Part shown: positions 7,946 through 13,730 of the stretch, one piece after another
How the letters are laid out: every line of letters begins with the position of its first letter
Position numbering within the stretch: position 1 is the first letter of the stretch
Assembly: GCF_001017755.1 (NCBI RefSeq)
Contig: NZ_JWIO01000025.1
Location: 35,365-73,705 of the forward strand
Direction of reading: 5' to 3'
From: Protofrankia coriariae
GTDB lineage: Bacteria > Actinomycetota > Actinomycetes > Frankiales > Frankiaceae
DNA: 38,341 nt
Program-made: the position numbers and the translations under genes
The notes under the pieces: generated by a model
The model's input: the letters and a program-made list of their open reading frames with translations, nothing else
What the model was told of the DNA's origin: nothing
Database searches by the model: none

Positions 7946-8280
7946 GCATCTTCAGCCGCACCGCCCAGCCCGAGGCCGCGCCCGCCGACGACCTCGACGC
8001 CCGGGTCCAGGCCGCCGTCCGGGCCGCGCTGGCGCCGCCGGCCGACCCGGTGCCGGTGCCGCCGGTGCCGGCCGAGAGCACCGAGTTCGAGGTCATCCGC
8101 GACGCCGACGGCCAGGTGGTCGGCTACAAGGTCGCCGAGTCTCGGCACGGCGCCGTGGTCCGTGTGCTCGACCTCAGCCCGGCGGAGCGGGACGCCTACA
8201 TCCAGGCCGGGGTCGTCGAGGCCAAGCGCGCCGTACGCGAGCGGATCGAGCAGGCCATGGCCGACGGCGCCCGGGCCTGA
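7942..8280 (+). CDS. Small acidic protein upstream of the capsid gene
   Basis: 112 aa. The ATG has AGAAGGAG 6 bp upstream, the best ribosome site in this operon. The N-terminal third is acidic and Pro-rich (AAPADDLDARVQAAVRAALA). The rest forms a compact beta-hairpin (FEVIRDADGQVVGYKV) and a C-terminal helix (YIQAGVVEAKRAVRERIEQA). Its place directly before a capsid gene that lacks a long N-terminal delta region makes a scaffold or capsid-assembly role conceivable. That is an inference from position; I do not recognise the family. Confidence 0.75.
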   Translation: MSIFSRTAQPEAAPADDLDARVQAAVRAALAPPADPVPVPPVPAESTEFEVIRDADGQVVGYKVAESRHGAVVRVLDLSPAERDAYIQAGVVEAKRAVRERIEQAMADGARA

Positions 8281-8298
8281 CCCGGCGGTCGGAGCCCT

Positions 8299-8340
8299 GG
8301 TCACCCTGACAGCCGAGGGTGACCGGGGTGACCGTCACCC
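8299..8340 (+). promoter_or_regulatory. GGTCACC/GGTGACC inverted-repeat cluster before the capsid gene
   Basis: GGTCACCCT (8299-8307) and AGGGTGACC (8316-8324) form a perfect 9-bp inverted repeat with an 8-nt loop. They are followed by a second palindrome, GGTGAC-C-GTCACC (about 8327-8339). It lies 19 bp after the upstream stop and 60-100 bp before the capsid ATG. It could be an attenuator separating the operon from the capsid gene, or an operator for a dimeric regulator. There is no T-run. Confidence 0.5.
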
Positions 8341-8402
8341 AGTGTCATTCGCAGCACCAAGAAAACTTCCGTCTATCTCGACTCATCGCAGGAGGGTTTC
8401 CG

Positions 8403-9530
8403 ATGGTCGGAGCGATACGATCTACAAAATCCGCTCCGATCGAAAGACTCTCGCCGATGCCCGCACCGACCCTCGACCGGCCCCGCGCCCGTGTCACCTC
8501 TGAGCCGCCGACGTACGCGCGGCACGGCCAGCACTCGTACTTCCGCGACCTGGCCCGGTTCAAGCGCGGCGCCGACCCGGACGCGACCGCGCGCCTCGAC
8601 CGCCACGCCCGCGAGACCCGCAGCCTCGACAGCACCGACGCCTCGGCCGGCTACTTCACCCCCCCGGCCTGGCTGGTTGACCAGTACGTCGGCCTGGCCC
8701 GGGCCGCCCGGCCGTTCGCCGACATCGTGACCCGGTTCGATCTCCCGCGCGGCGTCGACAGCGTCTACCTGCCCAAGGTCACCGGTGGTGGCACGGTCGC
8801 GATCCAGCCGACCGACGGCTCACCGGTGTCCAACGTCGACCTGACCGACACCTACATCACCGCGCCGGTGCGCACGATCGCGGGACTGTCCGACGCGTCC
8901 ACCCAGCTCGCCGACCAGATCGGCGGGCCCGCCTGGGACGCTGTCGTCTTCGCCGAGCTCGCCGCGGACCACGCGCAGAAGCTCGACGTCCAGCTCTACG
9001 CCGGGACCGGCACGTCCGGGCAGGTCAAGGGCATCGACGCCGTCTCCGGCACCACCACGGTGACGTACGCCGATCCCACTCCGACCGGCGCCGAGCTGGC
9101 CCCGTTCGTGGCCCAGGCCGCCGCGCTCGTCGCCGGCAAGCGCAAGCTCGGCGCCACCCACTACCTGATGCACCCCCGGCGGGCGAGCTGGCTGTGGAGC
9201 GAGGGCATCGCCGCCGGTGTCCCGATCCTCAAGGACGGCCCGGACGGGCGCACCCTCAACGGGCTGCCCGTCGTCGAGGACCCCAACATCACCGCCGTCG
9301 CCGGGGCCGGCGCCAACGAGGACCGGGTCACCGCCGTCCGCGCGTCGGACCTGTACCTGTGGGAGAGCTCGCTGCGGACCGAGGTGTTCACCGAGATCTT
9401 GAGTGGGACGCTTCAAGTTCGCTACCGGCTGCTGTCCTACGTGGGCTTCATCGGTGACCGCCAGCCCGCTGCCATCGCCACCGTGTCCGGGACCGGCCTG
9501 GCGCTGTCCGCGGCCACCTGGGGCCCCTGA
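8403..9530 (+). CDS. HK97-fold major capsid protein
   Basis: 375 aa. The core matches the phage_capsid (HK97 gp5) family: STDASAGYFTPPAWLVDQYV at the start of the folded part, AELAADHAQKLDVQLYAGTG, THYLMHPRRASWLW, then LNGLPVVEDPNI and a C-terminal RYRLLSYVGFIGDRQPAAI. The ATG at 8403 has GGAGGG 6 bp upstream; the longer open frame to 8319 has no ribosome site. The unfolded N-terminus is only about 60 residues, too short for a typical built-in scaffold. No protease, portal or terminase gene is beside it, which is unusual. Encapsulin is an alternative HK97-fold family, but the mobile setting and the sequence pattern favour a phage capsid. Confidence 0.88.
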   Translation: MVGAIRSTKSAPIERLSPMPAPTLDRPRARVTSEPPTYARHGQHSYFRDLARFKRGADPDATARLDRHARETRSLDSTDASAGYFTPPAWLVDQYVGLARAARPFADIVTRFDLPRGVDSVYLPKVTGGGTVAIQPTDGSPVSNVDLTDTYITAPVRTIAGLSDASTQLADQIGGPAWDAVVFAELAADHAQKLDVQLYAGTGTSGQVKGIDAVSGTTTVTYADPTPTGAELAPFVAQAAALVAGKRKLGATHYLMHPRRASWLWSEGIAAGVPILKDGPDGRTLNGLPVVEDPNITAVAGAGANEDRVTAVRASDLYLWESSLRTEVFTEILSGTLQVRYRLLSYVGFIGDRQPAAIATVSGTGLALSAATWGP

Positions 9531-9534
9531 TCGT

Positions 9535-9580
9535 CCGGTCCGGGCGCGGTGTTCGCGAGGGTCCACCGCGCCCGGACCGG
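9535..9580 (+). terminator. 17-bp perfect hairpin just after the capsid gene
   Basis: CCGGTCCGGGCGCGGTG (9535-9551) and its exact complement (9564-9580) form a 17-bp stem with a 12-nt loop, starting 5 bp after the capsid stop. There is no T-run, as in many actinobacterial terminators. It may protect the capsid mRNA 3' end and reduce read-through to the next gene. Confidence 0.65.
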
Positions 9581-9614
9581 CCACCCACGCCACCACGTCC
9601 ACGGAAGGTAACCA

Positions 9615-9860
9615 GTGGAGATCACCGCCCACGCCCGGCAGTGGGGAGCCGAGTACGGCCCACCCGCGCACGAGATGGAAGCCCGTCACGCCTGGCGCCA
9701 GGCGCACCCTGCCGAGGCGGCCGCCGCCGACCGGCGCCAGGCGCCCCGGCTCGCCGAGATCCGACGCAAGGCGGAAGCACAGGCGCGGCAGCGCGCAGCC
9801 ACGGCGCAGCGCAGCCGCAGCGTCGCGGCCTACCGTGCGCGGCTCGCAGCGCTGAACTGA
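9615..9860 (+). CDS. Small basic Ala/Arg-rich protein after the capsid gene
   Basis: 81 aa, GTG start with GGAAGG 8 bp upstream. It is mostly one long charged helix (AEIRRKAEAQARQRAATAQR) and probably a coiled coil. Not recognised. Its position directly after the capsid hairpin suggests a capsid-linked or DNA-binding accessory role, but this is a guess. It is the last gene of the rightward operon. Confidence 0.65.
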   Translation: MEITAHARQWGAEYGPPAHEMEARHAWRQAHPAEAAAADRRQAPRLAEIRRKAEAQARQRAATAQRSRSVAAYRARLAALN

Positions 9861-10199
9861 TCGCCGAACCCCCGGGGCCGGGTCGAAAGTTCAGGACCGG
9901 CCGGCCCGCTGACCCACACCCGTCGATCTTTTGGCGCGTCGCTTCACAGAGTGATTTTTGATCGTGAAAGTGTCAACGCACAGTGTTCGGGTGATGGCTA
10001 CGCAGGGTGGGGGATCGGTCCACTCTCGGCCAGGCTGACCCCAGGAAGACCCGCCACCTTTTCTTCTCTCCCCAGTGTTTGTACAGGTCAGGGGCATCGT
10101 CGCGTTGCCGTCCAGCTCGCCGACGTCGGCCCGCGCCGGGCTGGCCGCGGTCACCATCCCGGACTCGCCGGCCGGCCTGACCGGCTGACGACCACGGCG
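9861..10199. other. Non-coding stretch between convergent genes
   Basis: 339 bp with locally lower GC around 9930-9980 (GATTTTTGATCG and similar). I see no convincing gene. A 37-codon open frame from GTG 10075 has no ribosome site. The region separates the rightward capsid operon from a leftward gene, so terminators are expected, but no strong T-tailed hairpin is visible. Confidence 0.5.
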
Positions 10200-10520
10200 T
10201 CAGGGGCCGGACGCGGTGTACGCGGGCTGGTCCGGCTGGCCCTGAAAGACCAGCATCACCGTGTCGCCGAGCGAGTGCGCCTCGCTGAGCCGGACGTCGC
10301 CCGGCAGGTAGATCGCCAGCGCGTTCGTCACCTCGGCCGCGGTCATGGCCACGTCCACGATGACCGTGACCCGGCCCGTGATCCGCGAGTAGTGCGCCGT
10401 CGCGCCGGTCGTCGGCAGCCTGCGGCCGGACCAGGCCGCGACGGCGGGCACCTGGTCCACGTCGTCGAGCTGGCCGTCGTCCTGGCGGTCGTCACGTGAC
10501 GTCAGGGATGATCGGTCCAT
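10200..10520 (-). CDS. Small hypothetical protein, homologous to one in element 2
   Basis: 106 aa. The ATG at 10520 has GGAGGT 7 bp upstream. The C-terminal half (VTVIVDVAMTAAEVTNALAI, then DVRLSEAHSLGDTVMLVFQG) aligns with the 94-aa protein at 36596-36880 (VTVRPGADPVDVSSALVA, then DTVFTEALGDVDIILIFRM). The same positions are hydrophobic and share a central Ala-Leu and a Gly-Asp. The function is unknown. It faces a small HTH gene across an inverted repeat and has a hairpin in its leader, the cassette layout that recurs twice more in this window. Confidence 0.8.
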   Translation of the reverse strand: MDRSSLTSRDDRQDDGQLDDVDQVPAVAAWSGRRLPTTGATAHYSRITGRVTVIVDVAMTAAEVTNALAIYLPGDVRLSEAHSLGDTVMLVFQGQPDQPAYTASGP

Positions 10521-10549
10521 CGGTCGTACCTCCGTACAGGTCGGCCAAC

Positions 10550-10581
10550 GAGCCCCGCCGGTCCCACAACCGGTGGGGCTC
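10550..10581 (-). promoter_or_regulatory. Leader hairpin of the 10520 gene
   Basis: GAGCCCC and CCGG pair with CCGG and GGGGCTC across one mismatch. This gives a 7-bp stem, a 1x1 internal loop, a 4-bp stem and an 8-nt loop, 29 nt before the start codon on the leftward transcript. The layout resembles the hairpins at 14539-14573 and 36917-36951, though the sequence is less similar. Confidence 0.5.
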
Positions 10582-10636
10582 ACTCATGTGCGCGAACGGG
10601 ACGCCGCGCGAACGAGTGGTCACGGTAGCGCGTCTG

Positions 10637-10663
10637 GCACGACCGCAACAGCCCCGGTCGTGC
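10637..10663. promoter_or_regulatory. Inverted-repeat operator between divergent genes
   Basis: GCACGACCG (10637-10645) and CGGTCGTGC (10655-10663) form a perfect 9-bp inverted repeat with a 9-bp spacer. It lies in the gap between the leftward 106-aa gene and the rightward HTH gene. It is a likely binding site for a dimer, perhaps the adjacent HTH protein itself. Confidence 0.55.
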
Positions 10664-10694
10664 ATCGACCTATCTGCACTCAGGGTCGGCATGC

Positions 10695-10922
10695 GTGGAG
10701 CGCAACACCGGGCCACGACCGGCCACCCCGGACGAGCTGATCGGCATCGCAGAGATCCGGGCCATCCTCGGAGTCGGCAAGGCGCGCGCCTACACGATCA
10801 CGAGGGACCGTTCGTTCCCGCCGCCGTGGTACGAGGGGCTGGACGGACAGACCCGCCTCTGGCTGCGCGCCGATGTCGAAAGCTGGTTGGACCGCCACCG
10901 GCCCGGGTGGCGCGACGCCTGA
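10695..10922 (+). CDS. Small AlpA/MerR-like HTH protein (cassette regulator 1)
   Basis: 75 aa, GTG start. It is a winged-helix DNA-binding protein with helices IGIAEIRAILGVGKARAYTI, the wing FPPPWYEGLDGQTRLWLR, and a closing ADVESWLDRHRPG. The last motif and the overall layout recur in 14633-14833 (DDVEAWIAEHRPD) and 37028-37225 (DIERWIAEHRPD), so the three are paralogues. Each faces a leftward gene across an inverted repeat. I infer autoregulation and control of the opposite gene. No Shine-Dalgarno is evident. Confidence 0.85.
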   Translation: MERNTGPRPATPDELIGIAEIRAILGVGKARAYTITRDRSFPPPWYEGLDGQTRLWLRADVESWLDRHRPGWRDA

Positions 10923-10970
10923 CCAGCTCACGCAGGGTGCGACCCGGGCGCTCGGTCGGAAACCGCCGCC

Positions 10971-11025
10971 ACGACCATCGGTAGTGGCTATGGTGCTGTC
11001 CGCCCCGGGCGCGCGGGGAGCTGAA
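10971..11025 (+). repeat. 55-bp perfect direct repeat, copy A
   Basis: Identical over 55 bp to 12043-12097. It contains the extended -10-like string TGGCTATGGT and the GC-rich palindromic stretch CCCCGGGCGCGCGGGG. A GGGTAC palindrome follows within 3 bp in copy A and immediately in copy B. Copy A leads straight to the gene at 11057. Confidence 0.93.
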
Positions 11026-11027
11026 AA

Positions 11028-11050
11028 GGGTACGGATACTATCCGCACCC
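11028..11050 (+). promoter_or_regulatory. GGGTAC palindrome P1 before the 11057 gene
   Basis: A 23-bp inverted repeat with arms GGGTACGGATA and TATCCGCACCC, one mismatch, around a single central base. It ends 6 bp before the GTG start of the next gene, so as RNA it would hold or hide the ribosome site, and as DNA it could be an operator. P2 (11663-11685) and P3 (12098-12120) share its frame. Confidence 0.65.
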
Positions 11051-11056
11051 CTGGGG

Positions 11057-11602
11057 GTGACGGTCGAGCTCATCCGGCGGGTGGTGGCCGATGATCCGGC
11101 GCTCGTCGACCTGCTGGACCAGGCGTTGCAGAACCCGCACGGCGGGGACCGGAGCAAGTTTGACAATGTACAAGATGCACCGGAAGCGCCCACTGGGAAC
11201 TCCGAAACGGCTGCTCTCCGCCGTCTCCGTAAGGAAGCCGACGCCGGCAACGAACAGGCCGCCGAGCTCCGCTCCGACGTCCTCGCCGGGCGCATCTCCG
11301 CGCATCAGGCGATGGTCCGCGCCGGATACCGGCCGAAGACCACGCCGTGGCCTGTCCGTGTCGGGTTGTGGCATCTCGGTTACCCGTATCGCCACAATGG
11401 CGTCATGGACCGCATGGTGACCGGCATCATCCTCCGCTGTAGTGACCACCGCCGGCCCAAGACCGGGCTGGACGCCTACCGCGTGCCGCCGCGGGAGCTG
11501 TGCGAGCGCTGCCGGGCCGTCGGCTGGTGGGATCTCGGTCTCGAGACCGAGAAGCCGGACCCGTCACCGAAGCCGTTCCGGCCGTTCCTGGGCCCGGTCT
11601 GA
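11057..11602 (+). CDS. Hypothetical phage-type protein with an ALQNPHGGDRSKFDN motif
   Basis: 181 aa. The segment NPHGGDRSKFDNVQ, then GNSETAALRRLRKEA, then ELRSDVLAGRISAHQAMVRA, GYR is a pattern I associate with phage and island proteins of unknown function, often near methylases or ParB-like proteins; it appears to carry a DNA-binding helical region. The C-terminal part has three histidine/cysteine-containing turns (LRCSDHRR, LCERCRAVGWWDLG) that may bind zinc. The GTG 11057 lies very close to palindrome P1, with only a GGGG run overlapping as ribosome site. A downstream GTG is possible. Confidence 0.75.
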   Translation: MTVELIRRVVADDPALVDLLDQALQNPHGGDRSKFDNVQDAPEAPTGNSETAALRRLRKEADAGNEQAAELRSDVLAGRISAHQAMVRAGYRPKTTPWPVRVGLWHLGYPYRHNGVMDRMVTGIILRCSDHRRPKTGLDAYRVPPRELCERCRAVGWWDLGLETEKPDPSPKPFRPFLGPV

Positions 11603-11610
11603 CGGGTTGC

Positions 11611-11635
11611 GCATTCCCTACGCAGAAGTGCGTAC
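11611..11635 (+). repeat. Iteron-like repeat R0 (divergent copy)
   Basis: A 25-bp unit starting GCATTCCCTACG and ending TGCGTAC. It shares both ends and spacing with R1-R3 (consensus start GCACCCTCYACRGA, end CGTAC). It is followed directly by the perfect inverted repeat GAGGGTGTCCA/TGGACACCCTC (11636-11662). Confidence 0.55.
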
Positions 11636-11685
11636 GAGGGTGTCCATATTGTGGACACCCTCGGGTACTCACCAGGTGAGTACCC
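11636..11685 (+). promoter_or_regulatory. Two back-to-back perfect palindromes (IR and P2)
   Basis: The first (11636-11662) has 11-bp arms GAGGGTGTCCA/TGGACACCCTC around TATTG. It is followed with no gap by P2 (11663-11685), arms GGGTACTCACC/GGTGAGTACCC around one base, then TTT. This pair sits downstream of the 11057 gene and may terminate it, or serve as protein-binding sites of an origin. Confidence 0.7.
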
Positions 11686-11690
11686 TTTGC

Positions 11691-11715
11691 GCACCCTCTA
11701 CGGAGCGCTGCGTAC
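11691..11715 (+). repeat. Iteron-like repeat R1
   Basis: A 25-bp copy starting GCACCCTCTACGGAGCGCTG and ending CGTAC. R2 (12018-12042) and R3 (12139-12163) differ from it at 2 positions each. It overlaps the 3' end of the leftward small gene. Confidence 0.75.
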
Positions 11716-12021
11716 TGCGTCACGCTGAACGGCCTTCGCCTGCTGGACGCCACGGCCGGACGCGCCGGTCGCCTTCGCGGCGCGCTCGCGGGATTCACGC
11801 TCATGCCTGGTTACGGTGGGTGTAGACGACTCCGGCAGATCTGCCGGAGTCAAAGTGGACCCAGAGTTACCGAGGCGGCTACTTGAGTCACCCACGGCTG
11901 CTGCTTTCCGTGCCGCTTCCGCCGCTTTCGCCGCATCGCCGATCGCCTTCTCATACTCCAGCGCAACCATCGCACGCTGCCCCGGATTCAGGTGCCGGCG
12001 GTCGAGGTTCAGGTCCCGCAC
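11698..12021 (-). CDS. Small ParB-accessory-like protein fragment
   Basis: 107 aa. Two segments, LNLDRRHLNPGQRAMVALEY and ERAAKATGASGRGVQQAKAV, resemble the helical DNA-binding part of ParB-like nuclease-fold proteins of phages and plasmids. The catalytic ParB domain that normally precedes them is missing. It could be a stand-alone partition or adaptor protein, or a remnant. It starts at GTG overlapping repeat R2 in antisense, with GGAGG unusually close to the start. It lies entirely within the repeat region, whose iterons it might bind. Confidence 0.65.
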   Translation of the reverse strand: MRDLNLDRRHLNPGQRAMVALEYEKAIGDAAKAAEAARKAAAVGDSSSRLGNSGSTLTPADLPESSTPTVTRHERESRERAAKATGASGRGVQQAKAVQRDAVRSAP

Positions 12022-12042
12022 CCTCCACGGACCGCTGCGTAC
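12018..12042 (+). repeat. Iteron-like repeat R2
   Basis: A 25-bp copy starting GCACCCTCCACGGACCGCTG and ending CGTAC. It abuts copy B of the 55-bp repeat without a gap and covers the start region of the leftward gene. Confidence 0.75.
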
Positions 12043-12097
12043 ACGACCATCGGTAGTGGCTATGGTGCTGTCCGCCCCGGGCGCGCGGGGAGCTGAA
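12043..12097 (+). repeat. 55-bp perfect direct repeat, copy B
   Basis: Identical to 10971-11025. Here no rightward gene follows. Instead palindrome P3 and TTTT come directly after, so this copy could template a short RNA of roughly 50-60 nt ending at P3, if the TGGCTATGGT string acts as an extended -10. Confidence 0.93.
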
Positions 12098-12120
12098 GGG
12101 TACGCACCTGGTGCGTACCC
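12098..12120 (+). terminator. GGGTAC palindrome P3 followed by TTTT
   Basis: A perfect 23-bp palindrome, arms GGGTACGCACC/GGTGCGTACCC around one base, followed by TTTT. It is the best factor-independent terminator shape in the array, although a palindrome with a 1-nt centre must open a few pairs to form a loop. An operator function is the alternative. Confidence 0.6.
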
Positions 12121-12138
12121 TTTTCGTCGTTACGTCCC

Positions 12139-12163
12139 GCACCCTCTACAGAGCGCTACGTAC
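12139..12163 (+). repeat. Iteron-like repeat R3
   Basis: A 25-bp copy starting GCACCCTCTACAGAGCGCTA and ending CGTAC, 18 bp after palindrome P3. No further copy is seen to its right up to the next gene at 12249. Confidence 0.75.
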
Positions 12164-12248
12164 CCGAGGGTGAACATCCACCCGTCCCCGTTCACGCGAC
12201 GAACCCCGGCCCGAGGGATTCTCGAGACCGGGGTCGCTGTCGCCGTGG

Positions 12249-12428
12249 CTACCGCCCGCGGGTGTCCGTCACCACCAGCTCCGCGGCCACATGCGCCAGC
12301 GCGCCTCTGAGGGCCGCCAGCGTGTCCGCGTCGACCAGGCCGTCACGCAGCACCAGGTGCGCCCGGCCGTCGCCGCGCTGGACTATCCAGACCCTGTCCG
12401 GCAGGTCCGGGATCGTCACCACCCGCAT
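12249..12428 (-). CDS. Small hypothetical protein
   Basis: 59 aa, not recognised (MRVVTIPDLPDRVWIVQRGD, then GRAHLVLRDGLVDADTLAAL). Its ATG overlaps the stop of the preceding gene (ATGA), so it is probably the last gene of the leftward operon that begins at 14501. The fold looks like a short beta-sheet and a helix. Confidence 0.65.
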   Translation of the reverse strand: MRVVTIPDLPDRVWIVQRGDGRAHLVLRDGLVDADTLAALRGALAHVAAELVVTDTRGR

Positions 12429-12772
12429 CAGGCACCGTCCCCGGCCAGGCCGTCGAGCACCGTACCGGCCCGGTCCCCGGCCATGACGGCCGCGGACTCG
12501 ATGGCGCGCAGCATGAAGAGCGCGTGCCGGCCGGCAATGACCGCCGGGGATGGCGGAGTGCTCGGCGCGTCCGCGCCGGATGCGGCCTGGTCCCGTTTGA
12601 TCAGGCCGCGCACGAAATCGTCGACGAGCATCAGAAGGTCGACGACTTCGCCCAACGAGTCGTCCGCCAGCGCGTCGAAGATCTCGGCCGGGTCGCCCGC
12701 GATCGCGTCGCCGAGTCCCGCCAGTATCCCCATCGCGTCCAACCGGGCGTACAGTGCTTTCTCCCGGCTCAT
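12428..12772 (-). CDS. Hypothetical helical protein
   Basis: 114 aa, not recognised. ATG at 12772 overlaps the previous stop (ATGA). The sequence is helical, with a hydrophobic segment GEVVDLLMLVDDFVRGLI and a second helix HALFMLRAIESAAVMAGD. No membrane helix is certain. It is part of the leftward operon under the 14501 promoter. Confidence 0.7.
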   Translation of the reverse strand: MSREKALYARLDAMGILAGLGDAIAGDPAEIFDALADDSLGEVVDLLMLVDDFVRGLIKRDQAASGADAPSTPPSPAVIAGRHALFMLRAIESAAVMAGDRAGTVLDGLAGDGA

Positions 12773-12870
12773 CGGGCCACCTCCGCGTTACGTCGGGCGG
12801 CAAAGGCTGTCAGGGTCGCCGATGCCGTAACAACCTGGAACCGGCCATAGGCCGCGCTACGGACGCTCAC
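12769..12870 (-). CDS. Very small protein (33 aa)
   Basis: The GTG at 12870 is preceded by GGGAGGTGG at good distance, and the stop overlaps the next start. The peptide (VSVRSAAYGRFQVVTASATL, then TAFAARRNAEVAR) is unrecognised. Coupling on both sides and the strong ribosome site are the only support. Confidence 0.45.
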   Translation of the reverse strand: MSVRSAAYGRFQVVTASATLTAFAARRNAEVAR

Positions 12871-13049
12871 CGGACCACCTCCCGTAGCTCGACCCCGGTC
12901 AGCACGTACACCGACCGGGCGATGGTCGCGGCCACGATCGCCGCCTCGTCGCGGCAGCGCTGCGGACGGGATCGGTCGGCCGCGATGACGTAGGCCGCGG
13001 CGTACTCCTCGTCGAGGCCGCCGAGACGCGGGTCGAGGGCGGCCTTCAC
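12867..13049 (-). CDS. Small hypothetical protein
   Basis: 60 aa. The GTG at 13049 has GGAGG upstream and overlaps the previous stop. The sequence (DPRLGGLDEEYAAAYVIAAD, then AAIVAATIARSVYVLTGVEL) is helical and unrecognised. It resembles the small helical proteins often found in actinomycete integrative elements. Confidence 0.6.
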   Translation of the reverse strand: MKAALDPRLGGLDEEYAAAYVIAADRSRPQRCRDEAAIVAATIARSVYVLTGVELREVVR

Positions 13050-13642
13050 CGGGCCACCTCCGCCGCATGCGCCTGGCAGGCGAACACCTGGCATCCGTCC
13101 ACGACACCGGCCGGCACGCTGACGACGCCGGGGACGGTCAGGTCGGCGCCGCAGAACAGGCACACGAACCCGTCGAGAACGCCCGGGACGGTCGCCGCGT
13201 CGGCCGCCGGCTGGACGGTGGCCGTCAGGGTGACGTCACCATCGGCCGTCCGCATGACCGCGTACTCGGCCACCGCGGGCGGGACCGGCGGCACGTCCGT
13301 CACGTGACGACCGGCCGGCTCGTCGTCGGTCTGGCCGGTGACGTGCCGGTCAACGGGTCCGAACGGGCTGTCGACCCAGACCCGGCCAGGGCAGCCACAC
13401 CGGCCGTCGGCGATCGGGTCACCGCAGGTGGTGCAGTACGCGGTCGACGCCGGGTCGAGGTAGTCCACGTCGTCCGGGCCAGGGACGCGCACAGCGGCGC
13501 GGACGGCCGGCATGTCGTCGGGCTCGGTCGTGCACGGGCAGCCAGCCACCGTGCAGGCGAACACCACCCGGTGGTCGGCGATCGGGTGCGGGCAGCCGGG
13601 ACACGGCGCGGCATCAGGCTGCGGGGAAGGCAGGATGGACAC
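13046..13642 (-). CDS. Cysteine-rich, multi-zinc-ribbon-like protein
   Basis: 198 aa. The start chosen is GTG 13642, with GGAGA 5-6 bp upstream; the frame is open further right but there it lies over the HTH gene. Cysteine pairs recur: CPGCPH, CTVAGCPC, CTTCGDP with CGCPG, and CLFCGAD with a later CQVFAC. These look like two or three small zinc-binding modules joined by acidic linkers. Function unknown; it may bind nucleic acid or protein. It is the second gene of the leftward operon. Confidence 0.65.
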   Translation of the reverse strand: MSILPSPQPDAAPCPGCPHPIADHRVVFACTVAGCPCTTEPDDMPAVRAAVRVPGPDDVDYLDPASTAYCTTCGDPIADGRCGCPGRVWVDSPFGPVDRHVTGQTDDEPAGRHVTDVPPVPPAVAEYAVMRTADGDVTLTATVQPAADAATVPGVLDGFVCLFCGADLTVPGVVSVPAGVVDGCQVFACQAHAAEVAR

Positions 13643-13730
13643 AGGTCTCTCCGCTCTGGAGACGAGGGTGATGGACCAGCCGGACGGGGGATCGGTCCGC
13701 CGGTCCGGGGATCGGGTGTCTGGGTGCGGC

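Noticed and set aside
8403-9530. Capsid-like gene as an encapsulin
   Set aside because: There is no cargo enzyme gene with a targeting tail nearby, and the setting is an integrated element with phage-type replication genes; the sequence pattern suits phage capsids better.
10075-10188. 37-codon frame MFVQVRGIVALPSSSPTSAR...
   Set aside because: No ribosome site, no neighbour coupling and no recognised homologue; it could be a fragment of a lost gene.
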